From NCBI GenBank assembly GCA_000432855.1, contig HF990864.1:27116-78106 (forward strand): a DNA stretch of 50,991 nt, in the 5' to 3' direction. Origin of the DNA: Firmicutes bacterium CAG:822. GTDB taxonomy: Bacteria; Bacillota_I; Bacilli_A; RF39; UBA660. Of the stretch, positions 16,148 to 24,447 are shown in pieces. The notes beneath the pieces were generated by a model. It was given only the letters and a program-made list of their open reading frames with translations, did not search any database and was not told the origin of the DNA. The translations under genes were made by a program, and so were the position numbers. How positions within the stretch are numbered: position 1 is the stretch's first letter; each line of letters starts with the position of its first letter.

Positions 16148-17023
16148 ATGTCAAAAGTTTATTTTACAAAAGAAATAACACCAGAATCTTTAGTTAAAAT
16201 ATATGAAAAGTTAGGTGTTAAATTAGAAGGAAATGTTGCCGTAAAATTACACTCTGGTGAAAAAGGTAATCAAAACTATTTAAGACCAGAATTTGTAAAA
16301 CCATTAGTAGATCATGTAAATGGTACAGTAGTAGAATGTAACACAGCTTATGAAGGAGCTAGAAACTCTACCGAAAAACACAAACAGTTAATCAAAGAAC
16401 ACGAATGGGATAAATATTTCAAATTTGATTTATTAGATGAAGAAGGACCAGATTTAGAATTAGATGTTCCGAATGGAAAAATTTTAAAGAAAAATTATGT
16501 TGGTAAAGATTTAGCCAACTATGATTCAATGTTAGTTCTATCTCACTTTAAAGGTCATGCGATGGGTGGATACGGAGGAGCTTTAAAACAACTTTCAATC
16601 GGTTGTGCATCTTCTGCCGGTAAAACTTTAATCCATACAGCAGGTGCTACTAACGATCAAACAAAACTTTGGGATAACCTTCCGGAGCAAGATCAATTCC
16701 TAGAAGCTATGGCCGATGCAGCTGAAAGTGTTGTAAATCATTTCAAAAATAATATTGTTTATATAAATGTCATGAAAAATTTATCAGTAGATTGTGACTG
16801 TGACGGTAATGCATCAGCTCCTTGTATGGGGGACATCGGAGTACTTGCTAGTACTGATCCAATTGCCGTTGACCAAGCTTGCTTAGATTTAGTTTATAAT
16901 TCTACTGATCCAGGAAAAGATAAATTAATCGAAAGAATTGAATCAAGACACGGTGTTCATACTATTGAAGCAGCAAGCGAACTAGGCTTTGGTGAAAGAG
17001 AGTACGAATTAATCGAATTTTAA
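16148..17023 (+). CDS. DUF362 domain protein
   Basis: A 291-residue protein of the DUF362 family. Typical segments are VAVKLHSGEKGNQNYLRPEF, TVVECNTAYEGARNSTEKH, SMLVLSHFKGHAMGGYGGALKQLSIGCAS and VDCDCDGNASAPCMGDIGVLASTDPIAVDQA. Cysteines in the CDCDG and PCMGDIG stretches could bind a metal. The C-terminal 4Fe-4S ferredoxin extension seen in some members is absent. The reaction is not known; a redox or metal-centre role is usually guessed. It is monocistronic, with a consensus promoter, a strong ribosome-binding site and its own terminator, and its codon use looks like that of a well-expressed gene. Confidence 0.85.
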   Translation: MSKVYFTKEITPESLVKIYEKLGVKLEGNVAVKLHSGEKGNQNYLRPEFVKPLVDHVNGTVVECNTAYEGARNSTEKHKQLIKEHEWDKYFKFDLLDEEGPDLELDVPNGKILKKNYVGKDLANYDSMLVLSHFKGHAMGGYGGALKQLSIGCASSAGKTLIHTAGATNDQTKLWDNLPEQDQFLEAMADAAESVVNHFKNNIVYINVMKNLSVDCDCDGNASAPCMGDIGVLASTDPIAVDQACLDLVYNSTDPGKDKLIERIESRHGVHTIEAASELGFGEREYELIEF

Positions 17024-17048
17024 AAGCGAATGTTGAGTTCGCTTTTTT
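17022..17048 (+). terminator. Intrinsic terminator of the DUF362 gene
   Basis: A 9-bp stem AAAAGCGAA (17022-17030) / TTCGCTTTT (17038-17046) with a 7-nt loop and a T-run. It starts at the stop codon. Confidence 0.9.
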
Positions 17049-17060
17049 CTTTACAAAAAT

Positions 17061-17282
17061 TTATCTTAAAAATTCATCCATTGATATTTTGTGATTTTTA
17101 CAAATTGTATATAAAGTAAGTGTCGTAATTAAATTCATACCAATTTCATAATGACAGTAAGTAGCCCGTGAAATACCGCATTCATCGGCTATTTTCTGCT
17201 GTGATAATCCAAGTGTTCTCCTTAAAACTTTTAATTTTTCGCCAACAACCTTTTTATCTAGCTTTATTTTATCGAATAATTT
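17061..17282 (-). pseudogene. XRE-type HTH fragment without a start codon
   Basis: This frame is open on the minus strand between stops and encodes an HTH_3 domain: VVGEKLKVLRRTLGLSQQKI, then ADECGISRATYCHYEIG. No ATG, GTG, TTG or CTG occurs in frame ahead of the domain, and no ribosome-binding site is evident. It overlaps the end of the intact HTH gene (17264-17485) in the -1 frame. It could be the decayed second half of a two-HTH protein or a second regulator that lost its start. No slippery heptamer is visible at the overlap, so programmed frameshifting is not supported. Confidence 0.6.
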
Positions 17283-17485
17283 TTATTGTTTTTATCTAAC
17301 CTCAAAATAAAATCTAAAGAAAATCCATATAAATTAGAAAACTTAACTAACTTTTTTAATGGCATAACACTATAGCCGTTTTCCCAGTTAGACATAGTTG
17401 CTTTTTGCACACCAAAAACATATCCTAATTCAGTTTGCGTCATTTCTAATTCTTCGCGGCACCTTTTTAAATTATTATCCATCAT
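17264..17485 (-). CDS. XRE-family HTH transcriptional regulator (small)
   Basis: A 73-residue protein that is almost entirely one HTH_3 domain: LKRCREELEMTQTELGYVFG, then VQKATMSNWENGYSVMPL with the recognition helix, then KLVKFSNLYGFSLDFILRL. Start set at 17485 because TAGGTGAT lies just upstream on the minus strand; a longer open frame to 17722 has no supporting site. It is divergent from the surface-protein pseudogene at 17589, which it may have controlled. Reading on into 17061-17282 gives a second HTH in another frame. Confidence 0.75.
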   Translation of the reverse strand: MMDNNLKRCREELEMTQTELGYVFGVQKATMSNWENGYSVMPLKKLVKFSNLYGFSLDFILRLDKNNKNYSIK

Positions 17486-17588
17486 AAAATCACCTAGATA
17501 AATTTTCCCATTAAAAAAGAAATTGTTATCAAAAGTATGCAATATATACCAAGAGTGCGATATAATCAAATCATAGAGAGGTGTAGTT

Positions 17589-18481
17589 ATGCGAAGAAGA
17601 TTAACTAGAAGACAAAAAAATAAAAGAAACAAACAAATAATTATGGTTTCGACTATATGTTTATTGATTGTAATGGGGGTAGGGTATGCAGCTTTTAGTA
17701 CACAATTAAGTTTAAAAGCCAAAGGAAATATATTAAAAAAACTATAACTCCAGAAAAATTAAAAGAAAGTGTTGTTGATAGTGGTGATGGGCTTTATAAA
17801 GATATTTATGAATCCGGAAAATACACATATAAAGGAGCTGATCCAAATAATTATATAACTTTTAATAATGAAATATGGAGAATAATTTCTATAGGTGCAG
17901 ATAATACAATAAAAATAATGCAAAATGAAAGTATAGGAAATCAAGTATAGAATGCAGATGCGAGTAATGATTGGGAAACATCAGATATAAAAACATTTTT
18001 AAATGGTGATTATTTACCAACCATCACAACTAATCAAGATAAAATAATGAGCCATACATGGAATATAGGAGAAGTAACATCTGGTAATAGTGATTTAGCT
18101 GGTCAAATCAATGATGAAAATGGGACACAGTCACAAAGTGCGAGTGTAGGAATGATAACAGCAAGTGAATATTTAAGAGCAAATCCAAATACAGAGCAAT
18201 GTGGCAATTTAAGTATAAATAATACAAACAAATCAACATGTAAAACAACGAATTGGATGTATAATATAGTGCCTTCTGGTGGTGATTTATGGACAATTTC
18301 GCCTAGCGCCAGTTACAGCGACTTTGTCTTCTCTGTGCACGGCATCAGCTACAATGCCGGTAGCGTGACTAACTACACTGCGAGCATTTCGTTCGGCGTT
18401 TCCCCGGTTCTCTATCTAAATTTTGATATCACTCTAACAGGAGATGGAAGTCAAGGCAATCCATATGTAATTACAAATTAA
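17589..18481 (+). pseudogene. Decayed cell-surface protein gene with GC-rich 3' segment
   Basis: Three collinear frames rebuild one protein of about 295 residues. The first is a basic start plus one membrane segment (IIMVSTICLLIVMGVGYAAF). After a 7-A run at 17735-17741 the frame shifts to TPEKLKESVVDSGDGLYKD; one more A would restore it. An in-frame TAG follows at 17948-17950 (GNQV-stop-NADASNDW). The remainder includes MSHTWNIGEV and ends in SPVLYLNFDITLTGDGSQGN. The layout (anchor, W...SP core, VLYL, GDGSQGNPYVI end) matches surface proteins with a C-type-lectin-like C-terminal part in related gut genomes. AGAGAGGTG precedes the ATG. Bases 18301-18410 are about 55 % GC by hand count against about 30 % around them. 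Confidence 0.75.
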
Positions 18482-18506
18482 CAAGCTTCTCAAAAAGCTT
18501 GTTTTT
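18480..18506 (+). terminator. Intrinsic terminator of the surface-protein pseudogene
   Basis: An 8-bp stem ACAAGCTT (18481-18488) / AAGCTTGT (18495-18502) with a 6-nt loop, then TTTTT. Confidence 0.85.
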
Positions 18507-18626
18507 AAGTGAATAATATAATTTGATGATAAAGTTACTTTTGTTCAACAATGTTTAATGATATAATGAATATAGATATAAATCTAAATTCGAATTGAAA
18601 ATGAGAGGCTAGGTGAAAGTTAATAT

Positions 18627-19376
18627 ATGGATACAGGAAAAATCAAACACGAACTAATTAAACAAAAAGAATCCAAATTTAAAGGGAATATTTATCATTT
18701 CACACAGGTTAATTTTTCTTATAATTCTAACAAGATAGAAGGTAGTAGATTAACAGAAGAACAAACAGAAGCAATATTTGATACTTCTAGCTTTATTTCA
18801 AAAAGTGATGACATAATTAAGTTAGATGATTTAACAGAAGCTAAAAATCATTTTAAGTTATTTGATTATATGTTAGATAATGTAGATAAACCGCTTTCAA
18901 AAGAAATGATGATAGAGATGAATAAGATTTTAAAGAGAAATACTAGTGATGAAGATGATCCTAGATATAATGTTGGTGGCTTTAAAGTAGTTCCTAATAT
19001 AATAGGACTTGTAAACGTCATTAAAACAAGCGACCCTAAAGATGTGGAGAAAGATATTGATGAGTTACTTACTGATTATTTAAAATTAAAGAAGGTTACT
19101 TTAGAAGATATAATTGATTTTCATGTTAGGTTTGAGAGAATCCATCCTTTCGGAGATGGCAATGGTAGAGTTGGCAGAATGATAATGTTTAAAGAGTGTT
19201 TGCAAAATAATATTATGCCATTTATTATACTAGATAAAGATAGACCTTACTATATGAGGGGCTTAAAAGAATATGATAATGATAAACAATATTTATTTGA
19301 TACTATCAAGTATTCACAAGATGTATATGAAGATGTATGCAATCAGTTATTAGGCTTTGAGGTTAAAGAGGACTGA
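18627..19376 (+). CDS. Fic-domain protein (AMP transferase-like), self-inhibited class
   Basis: A 249-residue Fic protein. The catalytic loop is complete: HPFGDGNGRVGR, with the catalytic His and the Asp/Glu-type metal ligand. An inhibitory helix motif lies N-terminal to the Fic core (YNSNKIEGSRLT: S-x-x-x-E-G), which places it in class II, where the glutamate blocks ATP until released. Fic enzymes of this kind AMPylate proteins; the target is unknown. Upstream are a TATAAT at 18562-18567 with a poor -35, and AGGTGA at about 18612. No antitoxin gene is needed for class II and none is adjacent. Confidence 0.9.
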   Translation: MDTGKIKHELIKQKESKFKGNIYHFTQVNFSYNSNKIEGSRLTEEQTEAIFDTSSFISKSDDIIKLDDLTEAKNHFKLFDYMLDNVDKPLSKEMMIEMNKILKRNTSDEDDPRYNVGGFKVVPNIIGLVNVIKTSDPKDVEKDIDELLTDYLKLKKVTLEDIIDFHVRFERIHPFGDGNGRVGRMIMFKECLQNNIMPFIILDKDRPYYMRGLKEYDNDKQYLFDTIKYSQDVYEDVCNQLLGFEVKED

Positions 19377-19486
19377 TTCATAAGAAATTTTATAAAATAT
19401 ACAAACAATACTAGAGAAAATTTAAACAGAAAGGATATAATACATTTAATTATTTAATAAGAAATGATTATATAATGTGATGAATT

Positions 19487-20242
19487 ATGAAATTAGTTTC
19501 ATGGAATGTCGCAGGCATTCGTGCTTGTATTAAAAAAGGATTTATAGATTTCTTTAATGAAGTAGATGCCGATATATTTTGTATTCAAGAATCTAAAGCA
19601 ATGGAAGATCAATTTGATTTTAGACCAGAAGGTTATGATATGTATCTATTCCCAGCTGTTCGTAAAGGCTACTCTGGAACTTTAATTTATTCTAAAGTAA
19701 AACCTTTAAACGTAATCTATGGAAATATCGAAGAAGAATACGATGAAGAGGGTAGAACTATCACTTTAGAATTTGAAAATTTTTATTTAGTAAATGTCTA
19801 TGTTCCAAATGTCAAAAGAGATTTATCTAGAATGGATTCAAGAATGCATTTTGAAGATGTCTTTAGAAAATATTTAAATAAATTAGATGAAAAGAAACCT
19901 GTAATAATATGTGGTGATTTCAATGTTGCCCATGAAGAAATAGATATTTGTAATGCGAAAGCAAATATTGGGAATGCTGGTTTCACTTATGAAGAAAGAA
20001 ATAAATTTACTGAACTTTTAAATAGTGGCTTCACTGACACCTTTAGACACTTTAACCCTGATTTAACCGGCGCTTATACTTGGTGGAGCTATATGCCAGG
20101 AGTTAGAGATAGAAATATTGGATGGCGTATTGATTATTTCCTAGTTTCTAATAGATTTATAAATAACGTTAAAAATGTTAAAATCTACCGTGATATTTAT
20201 GGCAGTGACCACTGTCCAATTGGAATTGATATAGAACTATAA
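19487..20242 (+). CDS. exoA: Exodeoxyribonuclease III / AP endonuclease
   Basis: A 251-residue member of the ExoIII/APE family, which nicks DNA at abasic sites. All motifs are intact: LVSWNVAGIRACIKKGF (Asn metal ligand), IFCIQESKAM (Glu), LVNVYVPNV (Tyr), VIICGDFNVAHEEIDI (Asp/Asn), RIDYFLVS and the catalytic end YGSDHCPIGIDI (Asp-His). GTGATG precedes the ATG at short distance. The gene ends in its own terminator. ExoA from Bacillus and APE1 are of the same size. Assignment is firm. Confidence 0.95.
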   Translation: MKLVSWNVAGIRACIKKGFIDFFNEVDADIFCIQESKAMEDQFDFRPEGYDMYLFPAVRKGYSGTLIYSKVKPLNVIYGNIEEEYDEEGRTITLEFENFYLVNVYVPNVKRDLSRMDSRMHFEDVFRKYLNKLDEKKPVIICGDFNVAHEEIDICNAKANIGNAGFTYEERNKFTELLNSGFTDTFRHFNPDLTGAYTWWSYMPGVRDRNIGWRIDYFLVSNRFINNVKNVKIYRDIYGSDHCPIGIDIEL

Positions 20243-20261
20243 TAAAAATAGTTCTTTTTTT
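20233..20261 (+). terminator. Intrinsic terminator of exoA
   Basis: An 8-bp stem AGAACTAT (20233-20240) / ATAGTTCT (20248-20255), followed by T7. It includes the stop codon. Confidence 0.85.
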
Positions 20262-20270
20262 GTATTATAT

Positions 20271-20299
20271 TTGTAAAAAAGTCCAAACTTAGTTATAAT
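20271..20299 (+). promoter_or_regulatory. Promoter of the MacB-type exporter operon
   Basis: TTGTAA at 20271-20276 and TATAAT at 20294-20299 with a 17-bp spacer, followed by GGAGGGAT before ATG 20324. Confidence 0.75.
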
Positions 20300-20323
20300 A
20301 ATTATAGATAATGGAGGGATATT

Positions 20324-21022
20324 ATGGCATATATAAAATTTGATAAAGTTGGAAAAATTTATAAAGGATCTACACCAGTTAAAGCCGTTGATAATTGCTC
20401 ATTTGAAATCGAAGAAGGTGAATTTGTTGTTGTACTAGGTCCTAGTGGTGCTGGAAAAACAACCATTTTAAATATGTTAGGTGGTATGGATAACCCAACA
20501 TCAGGAAATATTTTAGTTGATGGTAAAAACATTGCTAAATTTAAAGCCAAAGATTTATTACTATATAGAAGATATGATATTGGATTTGTCTTTCAATTTT
20601 ATAATTTAATTCAAAACCTAACTACCTTAGAAAACGTTGAACTTGCTTGTCAATTATCTAAAAAAGCTTTTAAGCCAAAAGAAATATTAAAGCAAGTTGG
20701 TCTAGGACGTAGATTAAATAACTTCCCATCACAATTATCAGGTGGTGAGCAACAGCGTGTCGCTATCGCTAGAGCTATAGCTAAAAATCCTAAAATCTTA
20801 CTATGTGATGAGCCAACCGGAGCCTTAGATAGTGATACAGGAAGTAAAATTTTAGAACTTTTAAAAACAGTTTGTGATAAATACCACATCACAACTATTG
20901 TAATCACTCATAACTCGTTGGTTGCCGAAGTAGCTCATAAAGTAATAACCGTTAAAAATGGTACTGTCACCAATGTAAAAATAAATGAAAATCCAAAAGA
21001 TCCAAAAGAGATTGTGTGGTGA
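20324..21022 (+). CDS. ABC transporter ATP-binding protein (MacB/LolD type)
   Basis: A 232-residue ATPase. Walker A is GPSGAGKTT, the Q-loop is FVFQFYNL, the signature LSGGEQQRVAIARA, Walker B KILLCDEPTGALD and the H-loop IVITHN. The LSGGEQQR signature and the GALD D-loop are typical of the LolD/MacB/FtsE subfamily, which pairs with FtsX-type permeases. The permease gene follows 4 bp later. The pair probably extrudes peptides, lipoproteins or antimicrobials by mechanotransmission, and cargo is not predictable. Confidence 0.92.
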   Translation: MAYIKFDKVGKIYKGSTPVKAVDNCSFEIEEGEFVVVLGPSGAGKTTILNMLGGMDNPTSGNILVDGKNIAKFKAKDLLLYRRYDIGFVFQFYNLIQNLTTLENVELACQLSKKAFKPKEILKQVGLGRRLNNFPSQLSGGEQQRVAIARAIAKNPKILLCDEPTGALDSDTGSKILELLKTVCDKYHITTIVITHNSLVAEVAHKVITVKNGTVTNVKINENPKDPKEIVW

Positions 21023-21026
21023 TAAT

Positions 21027-23453
21027 ATGCTATTAAAAAATACCATTAGAAAATTAAAACATTCATTTGGAAGATACTTTTCCTTACTAATAATCGTTTT
21101 AATTGGTATTGGTTTTTATGCTGGAATCCAAAGCTCAGTTCCAAGCATCAAAAGAATCCAAAACGATTACTACGAAAACACCAATTTAATGGATTTAACA
21201 GTAAGAAGTACTCTAGGACTTACGGATGAAGACGTAAATGCTTTAAAAAAATTAGATACCGTTTCAGATGCCATTCCATCTTATTCAGCTTATGTCTTAA
21301 ACGGTGAAGAAGCCATCAAAGTTCATGCCATAACCGAAAACATAAATCAATATGAATTAATTAGTGGTAGAAAACCTAAAAACGATAATGAATGTTTAGC
21401 TGATAGTGCATTTTATAAAGTTGGTGACACCATCAAAATAACCTCAGATGAAAGCGCCTTTAAAACCAAGGAATTTAAAGTTGTAGGAACAATCATTTCA
21501 CCATTATATACCGGCACTAACTATGGATATACCAATATCGGAAACGGAAAACTTCACTCATATATTTATGTTCCTAAAACTGCATTCAATTTAGATACCT
21601 ATACCGAAATATATATAACCGGTAAAAAAACAGAAGATGACATCCCGTATTCTAAGGCCTATGATGATTTCTTAGATGAATTAACAAACGAAGTAGAAAG
21701 CATTCAAAGTGAAAGAGAAGAAGCTAGATTAACCGAAGTAAAAGATGCTTTAATTAAATCAGCTATGCTAACAGGAAATACAAATGCAGAGATGACAGAC
21801 TTAGATTCAAGCTGGTATATCACCGGCAGAAATGCGGAAGTAACCGGCTATAACACATTAGAAAATCAGTACTTCCAAGTAACAACCATCGCTACTATAA
21901 TCCCATTAATATTTGTTTCAATTGTTTTCCTTATGACCTCAAACACTATGACTAGAATGATTACCGAAGAGCGAACTGAAATGGGTACATTTTCATCATT
22001 AGGAATATCTAACACCAGAATTACCTTAAACTATTTAGGATACGTTTTATCAGGAACAATCATTGGAGCAATTATCGGCTATTTAATAGGAACTATATTT
22101 ATCCCACCGCTTGTCTATAATATCTTTCAGTTCCACATCCCAGATTTAGAATATTATTTTGATATAAATTTATTTACCGGCTGTTTACTTGTCGCTATTA
22201 CTCTTATGACTATTGTTACTGTTTGGAATTGCCGTAAATCTTTAAAAGAAAAACCAGCTAACTTATTAAGACCAGAAAGTCCTAAAAGTGGTAAAACTAT
22301 ATTTTTAGAAAAAATAAAATTCTTCTGGTCTAAACTATCATTTTCTTCAAAAATCACCACGAGAAATATCTTCCGTTATAAAAAAAGAGTTTTTATGACT
22401 CTAATTGGTTCAGCTGGCTGTACTTTCTTAATCTTCATTGGCTTTGCCCTTAAAGATAGTATCAACGGAGTTGGTGATAAACAATATGGAGAACTATTCA
22501 CATATGATAATATGATAGTTTTAAATAATAATGTCCAAACATCTCAAGACCTAACAGATATTAATGATAAAATTAAAAATCCATTATTATTTAATCAGTA
22601 TTCATATGACTTAAAATATGGTGATGATGAATCATTATCAGTATATGTCGTTATCCCTGAAAATAATGGAGAAACTTTTGAAGACTATTTTAACTTACTA
22701 GATAATAAAACTGGTAATCATTTAACTTTAAATAATGATGGTGTTATCATTACCCCTAAAATAGCCGATAAACTAAATCTCGAAGTAGGGGACAACATAA
22801 CTATTCAAAATGAAGATGCTGAAGAAAGAAAAATTAAAATAACTGGCATCGCCGAAAACTATATAAGTAATTATATATATATTTCTAAAGACTTATATAA
22901 TAAAATATTTAATGAAGATATAACTTATAATGTGGTCGCATCCCAAAATAAAAAAGGCACTAAAGCTAAAGATATTTTAAATACAGGTAGTGTTATGACT
23001 GTTAACTTTTCAGATGATTTGAAAGAAAGCGCCAATAATGAAATCAAAGGTTTAAACAACATTGTCATATTAATTGTCGTTGTATCATCTCTATTGGCTT
23101 TAACCGTTTTATATAATTTAACTTCTATCAATATTAGTGAAAGACAAAGAGAAATAGCCACTTTAAAAGTCTTAGGATTTAATGGTAGAGAATCTAATGA
23201 ATATATCTATAGAGAAACATTAGTTGTCGTTATTATTGGTATTATTATCGGTCTAATAATATCAGTACCACTTCACCGAGTAATTATTGGATTCATCGAA
23301 TGCGATGACATCATGTTCTTAAAAGCAGTCAAAGTTTTAAGCTTTGTCTATGCGAGTGTTTTAACTTTAGTTTTCGCTCTTATCATGCAAGTAGTAACTT
23401 ACTTTAAATTAAGAAAAGTTGATATGATCGAATCATTAAAATCAGTTGAATAA
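21027..23453 (+). CDS. FtsX-like ABC transporter permease (large, duplicated FtsX domain)
   Basis: An 808-residue permease. After one N-terminal membrane helix (YFSLLIIVLIGIGFYAG) comes an extracytoplasmic MacB-PCD-like domain of about 260 residues. It is followed by a first FtsX block of three helices (about 290-410), a second helix and extracytoplasmic domain, and a final FtsX block (about 690-800) ending LRKVDMIESLKSVE. This double-FtsX layout is typical of exporters of antimicrobial peptides or lipoproteins in Gram-positives. ATG 21027 is preferred to the in-frame ATG 20985 inside the upstream gene because GGTGAT precedes it. No two-component system of the BceRS type adjoins it. Confidence 0.9.
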   Translation: MLLKNTIRKLKHSFGRYFSLLIIVLIGIGFYAGIQSSVPSIKRIQNDYYENTNLMDLTVRSTLGLTDEDVNALKKLDTVSDAIPSYSAYVLNGEEAIKVHAITENINQYELISGRKPKNDNECLADSAFYKVGDTIKITSDESAFKTKEFKVVGTIISPLYTGTNYGYTNIGNGKLHSYIYVPKTAFNLDTYTEIYITGKKTEDDIPYSKAYDDFLDELTNEVESIQSEREEARLTEVKDALIKSAMLTGNTNAEMTDLDSSWYITGRNAEVTGYNTLENQYFQVTTIATIIPLIFVSIVFLMTSNTMTRMITEERTEMGTFSSLGISNTRITLNYLGYVLSGTIIGAIIGYLIGTIFIPPLVYNIFQFHIPDLEYYFDINLFTGCLLVAITLMTIVTVWNCRKSLKEKPANLLRPESPKSGKTIFLEKIKFFWSKLSFSSKITTRNIFRYKKRVFMTLIGSAGCTFLIFIGFALKDSINGVGDKQYGELFTYDNMIVLNNNVQTSQDLTDINDKIKNPLLFNQYSYDLKYGDDESLSVYVVIPENNGETFEDYFNLLDNKTGNHLTLNNDGVIITPKIADKLNLEVGDNITIQNEDAEERKIKITGIAENYISNYIYISKDLYNKIFNEDITYNVVASQNKKGTKAKDILNTGSVMTVNFSDDLKESANNEIKGLNNIVILIVVVSSLLALTVLYNLTSINISERQREIATLKVLGFNGRESNEYIYRETLVVVIIGIIIGLIISVPLHRVIIGFIECDDIMFLKAVKVLSFVYASVLTLVFALIMQVVTYFKLRKVDMIESLKSVE

Positions 23454-23457
23454 AAAG

Positions 23458-23484
23458 CTGAAGCTTATTTTACTTCAGTTTTTT
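23458..23484 (+). terminator. Intrinsic terminator of the exporter operon
   Basis: A 6-bp stem CTGAAG (23458-23463) / CTTCAG (23473-23478) with a 9-nt loop and T6. Confidence 0.75.
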
Positions 23485-23497
23485 GTTATAACTAATA

Positions 23498-23526
23498 TTG
23501 ACATGATAAATAATTTATAATATATT
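23498..23526 (+). promoter_or_regulatory. Promoter of the leader peptide / ASCH-deaminase transcript
   Basis: A perfect TTGACA at 23498-23503 and TATATT at 23521-23526 with a 17-bp spacer. A TATAAT at 23516-23521 is also present but too close to the -35. Confidence 0.7.
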
Positions 23527-23565
23527 ATTGTCGTAAATATTTCGAAGAAAGGAGGGTGATTAAGT

Positions 23566-23640
23566 ATGAAAAATTTACATTTTAAAAGTAATGCAGAATT
23601 AATCATCTCTCCTAAAGGACACATTTTATATTCTTTATGA
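23566..23640 (+). CDS. 24-residue leader peptide upstream of the ASCH-deaminase
   Basis: ATG 23566 opens a 24-codon frame (MKNLHFKSNAEL...HILYSL) ending in TGA at 23638. It has the best ribosome-binding site in the region (AAAGGAGGGTGAT at 23548-23560). Codons 8-13 form the left arm of a perfect 15-bp inverted repeat whose right arm lies 7 bases after the stop codon. The peptide has no signal or domain. Its strong translation start, small size and overlap with a stem ahead of a deaminase gene are what is expected of a regulatory leader rather than a functional protein. Confidence 0.65.
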   Translation: MKNLHFKSNAELIISPKGHILYSL

Positions 23641-23661
23641 TATTGTATTAATTCTGCATTA
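23589..23661 (+). promoter_or_regulatory. Long stem-loop, putative attenuator of the ASCH-deaminase gene
   Basis: TAATGCAGAATTAAT at 23589-23603 is the exact reverse complement of ATTAATTCTGCATTA at 23647-23661, enclosing a 43-nt loop that has a small TCCT/AGGA pairing of its own. No T-run follows, so it is not a simple terminator. AGGTGA of the next gene (23677-23682) lies 15 nt downstream. Confidence 0.7.
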
Positions 23662-23687
23662 TACAGATTTATTATAGAGGTGAAAAA

Positions 23688-24443
23688 ATGATAATGAAAT
23701 TAAATATAAATGATAGAGCTGCTCTAGCTATTAAAAATAATACTAAAAGAGTAGAAATTAGAGCAAATAAACAAAATAGCGACAATGATTATAGTACTTT
23801 AAAAGAAAATGATATTATAGAATTTACAAGTAATAATATAGGAAAATTTTACGCAAAAGTAAAAGAAGTAAATCATTATTCTTCATTAGAAGAATTATTT
23901 ACTATGGAAGGAACTAAATATACGACATCATCCACTAATGATAAAGAAGAAGCAATTAAAAATGTTAATAAACTAGATGGTTATGAAGAAGCTATTCAAA
24001 AAAATGGAGTGTATGCTATTCATATACAGTATTTATATAGTGAAAATACTGTATGGGATGAATTATACGAAAAAGCAAAGGCTGTTAGAAATCCAAGAGA
24101 TGTTTCTGGTTTAATTAGAGCCGGTCAAGTTGGTGCAGCCATACTTACTAAAAATCATAATATCTATACCGGTGTATGCATCGATACCGCTTCTACGTTG
24201 GGTATGTGTGGCGAGAGAAATGCCATTGCCAATATGATTACAAATGGTGAAAATGAAATTATTAAATTAGTGTGCGTTGATTCAAAAGGAAAAGCAGGTT
24301 CTCCATGTGGAGCTTGTCGTGAATACCTAATGCAATTAGATAAAAATAGCAAGAATATTGAAATATTAAAAAATGAGCAAACAAAAGAAATTGTTAGGTT
24401 AGAAGAATTAATTCCTGATTGGTGGGCCTACGATAGAGTATAA
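23688..24443 (+). CDS. ASCH domain fused to cytidine/blasticidin-S-deaminase-like domain
   Basis: A 251-residue two-domain protein. Residues about 1-110 look like an ASCH domain (a PUA-like RNA/nucleotide-binding fold): a start with LNINDRAALAIKNNTKRVEI, DIIEFTSNNIGKFYAKVKEV and LEELFTMEG. Residues about 125-240 are a zinc deaminase: AGQVGAAILTKNHNIYTGVC, the proton-shuttle motif CGERNAIANMI and the zinc motif PCGACREYL. CGER instead of CAE or HAE is seen in blasticidin-S-deaminase-like members. The substrate may be a free nucleoside or a nucleoside antibiotic. AGGTGA at 23677-23682 serves ATG 23688 (or 23694). The leader peptide and stem upstream suggest inducible expression. Confidence 0.8.
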   Translation: MIMKLNINDRAALAIKNNTKRVEIRANKQNSDNDYSTLKENDIIEFTSNNIGKFYAKVKEVNHYSSLEELFTMEGTKYTTSSTNDKEEAIKNVNKLDGYEEAIQKNGVYAIHIQYLYSENTVWDELYEKAKAVRNPRDVSGLIRAGQVGAAILTKNHNIYTGVCIDTASTLGMCGERNAIANMITNGENEIIKLVCVDSKGKAGSPCGACREYLMQLDKNSKNIEILKNEQTKEIVRLEELIPDWWAYDRV

Positions 24444-24447
24444 TACT

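Noticed and set aside
17264..17300. Programmed -1 frameshift joining the two HTH frames
   Set aside because: The overlap has no X-XXY-YYZ heptamer in the right frame and no downstream structure is evident.
23589..23661. Simple transcription terminator
   Set aside because: The stem is long but no T-run follows, the loop is 43 nt, and a gene starts 27 bp later.
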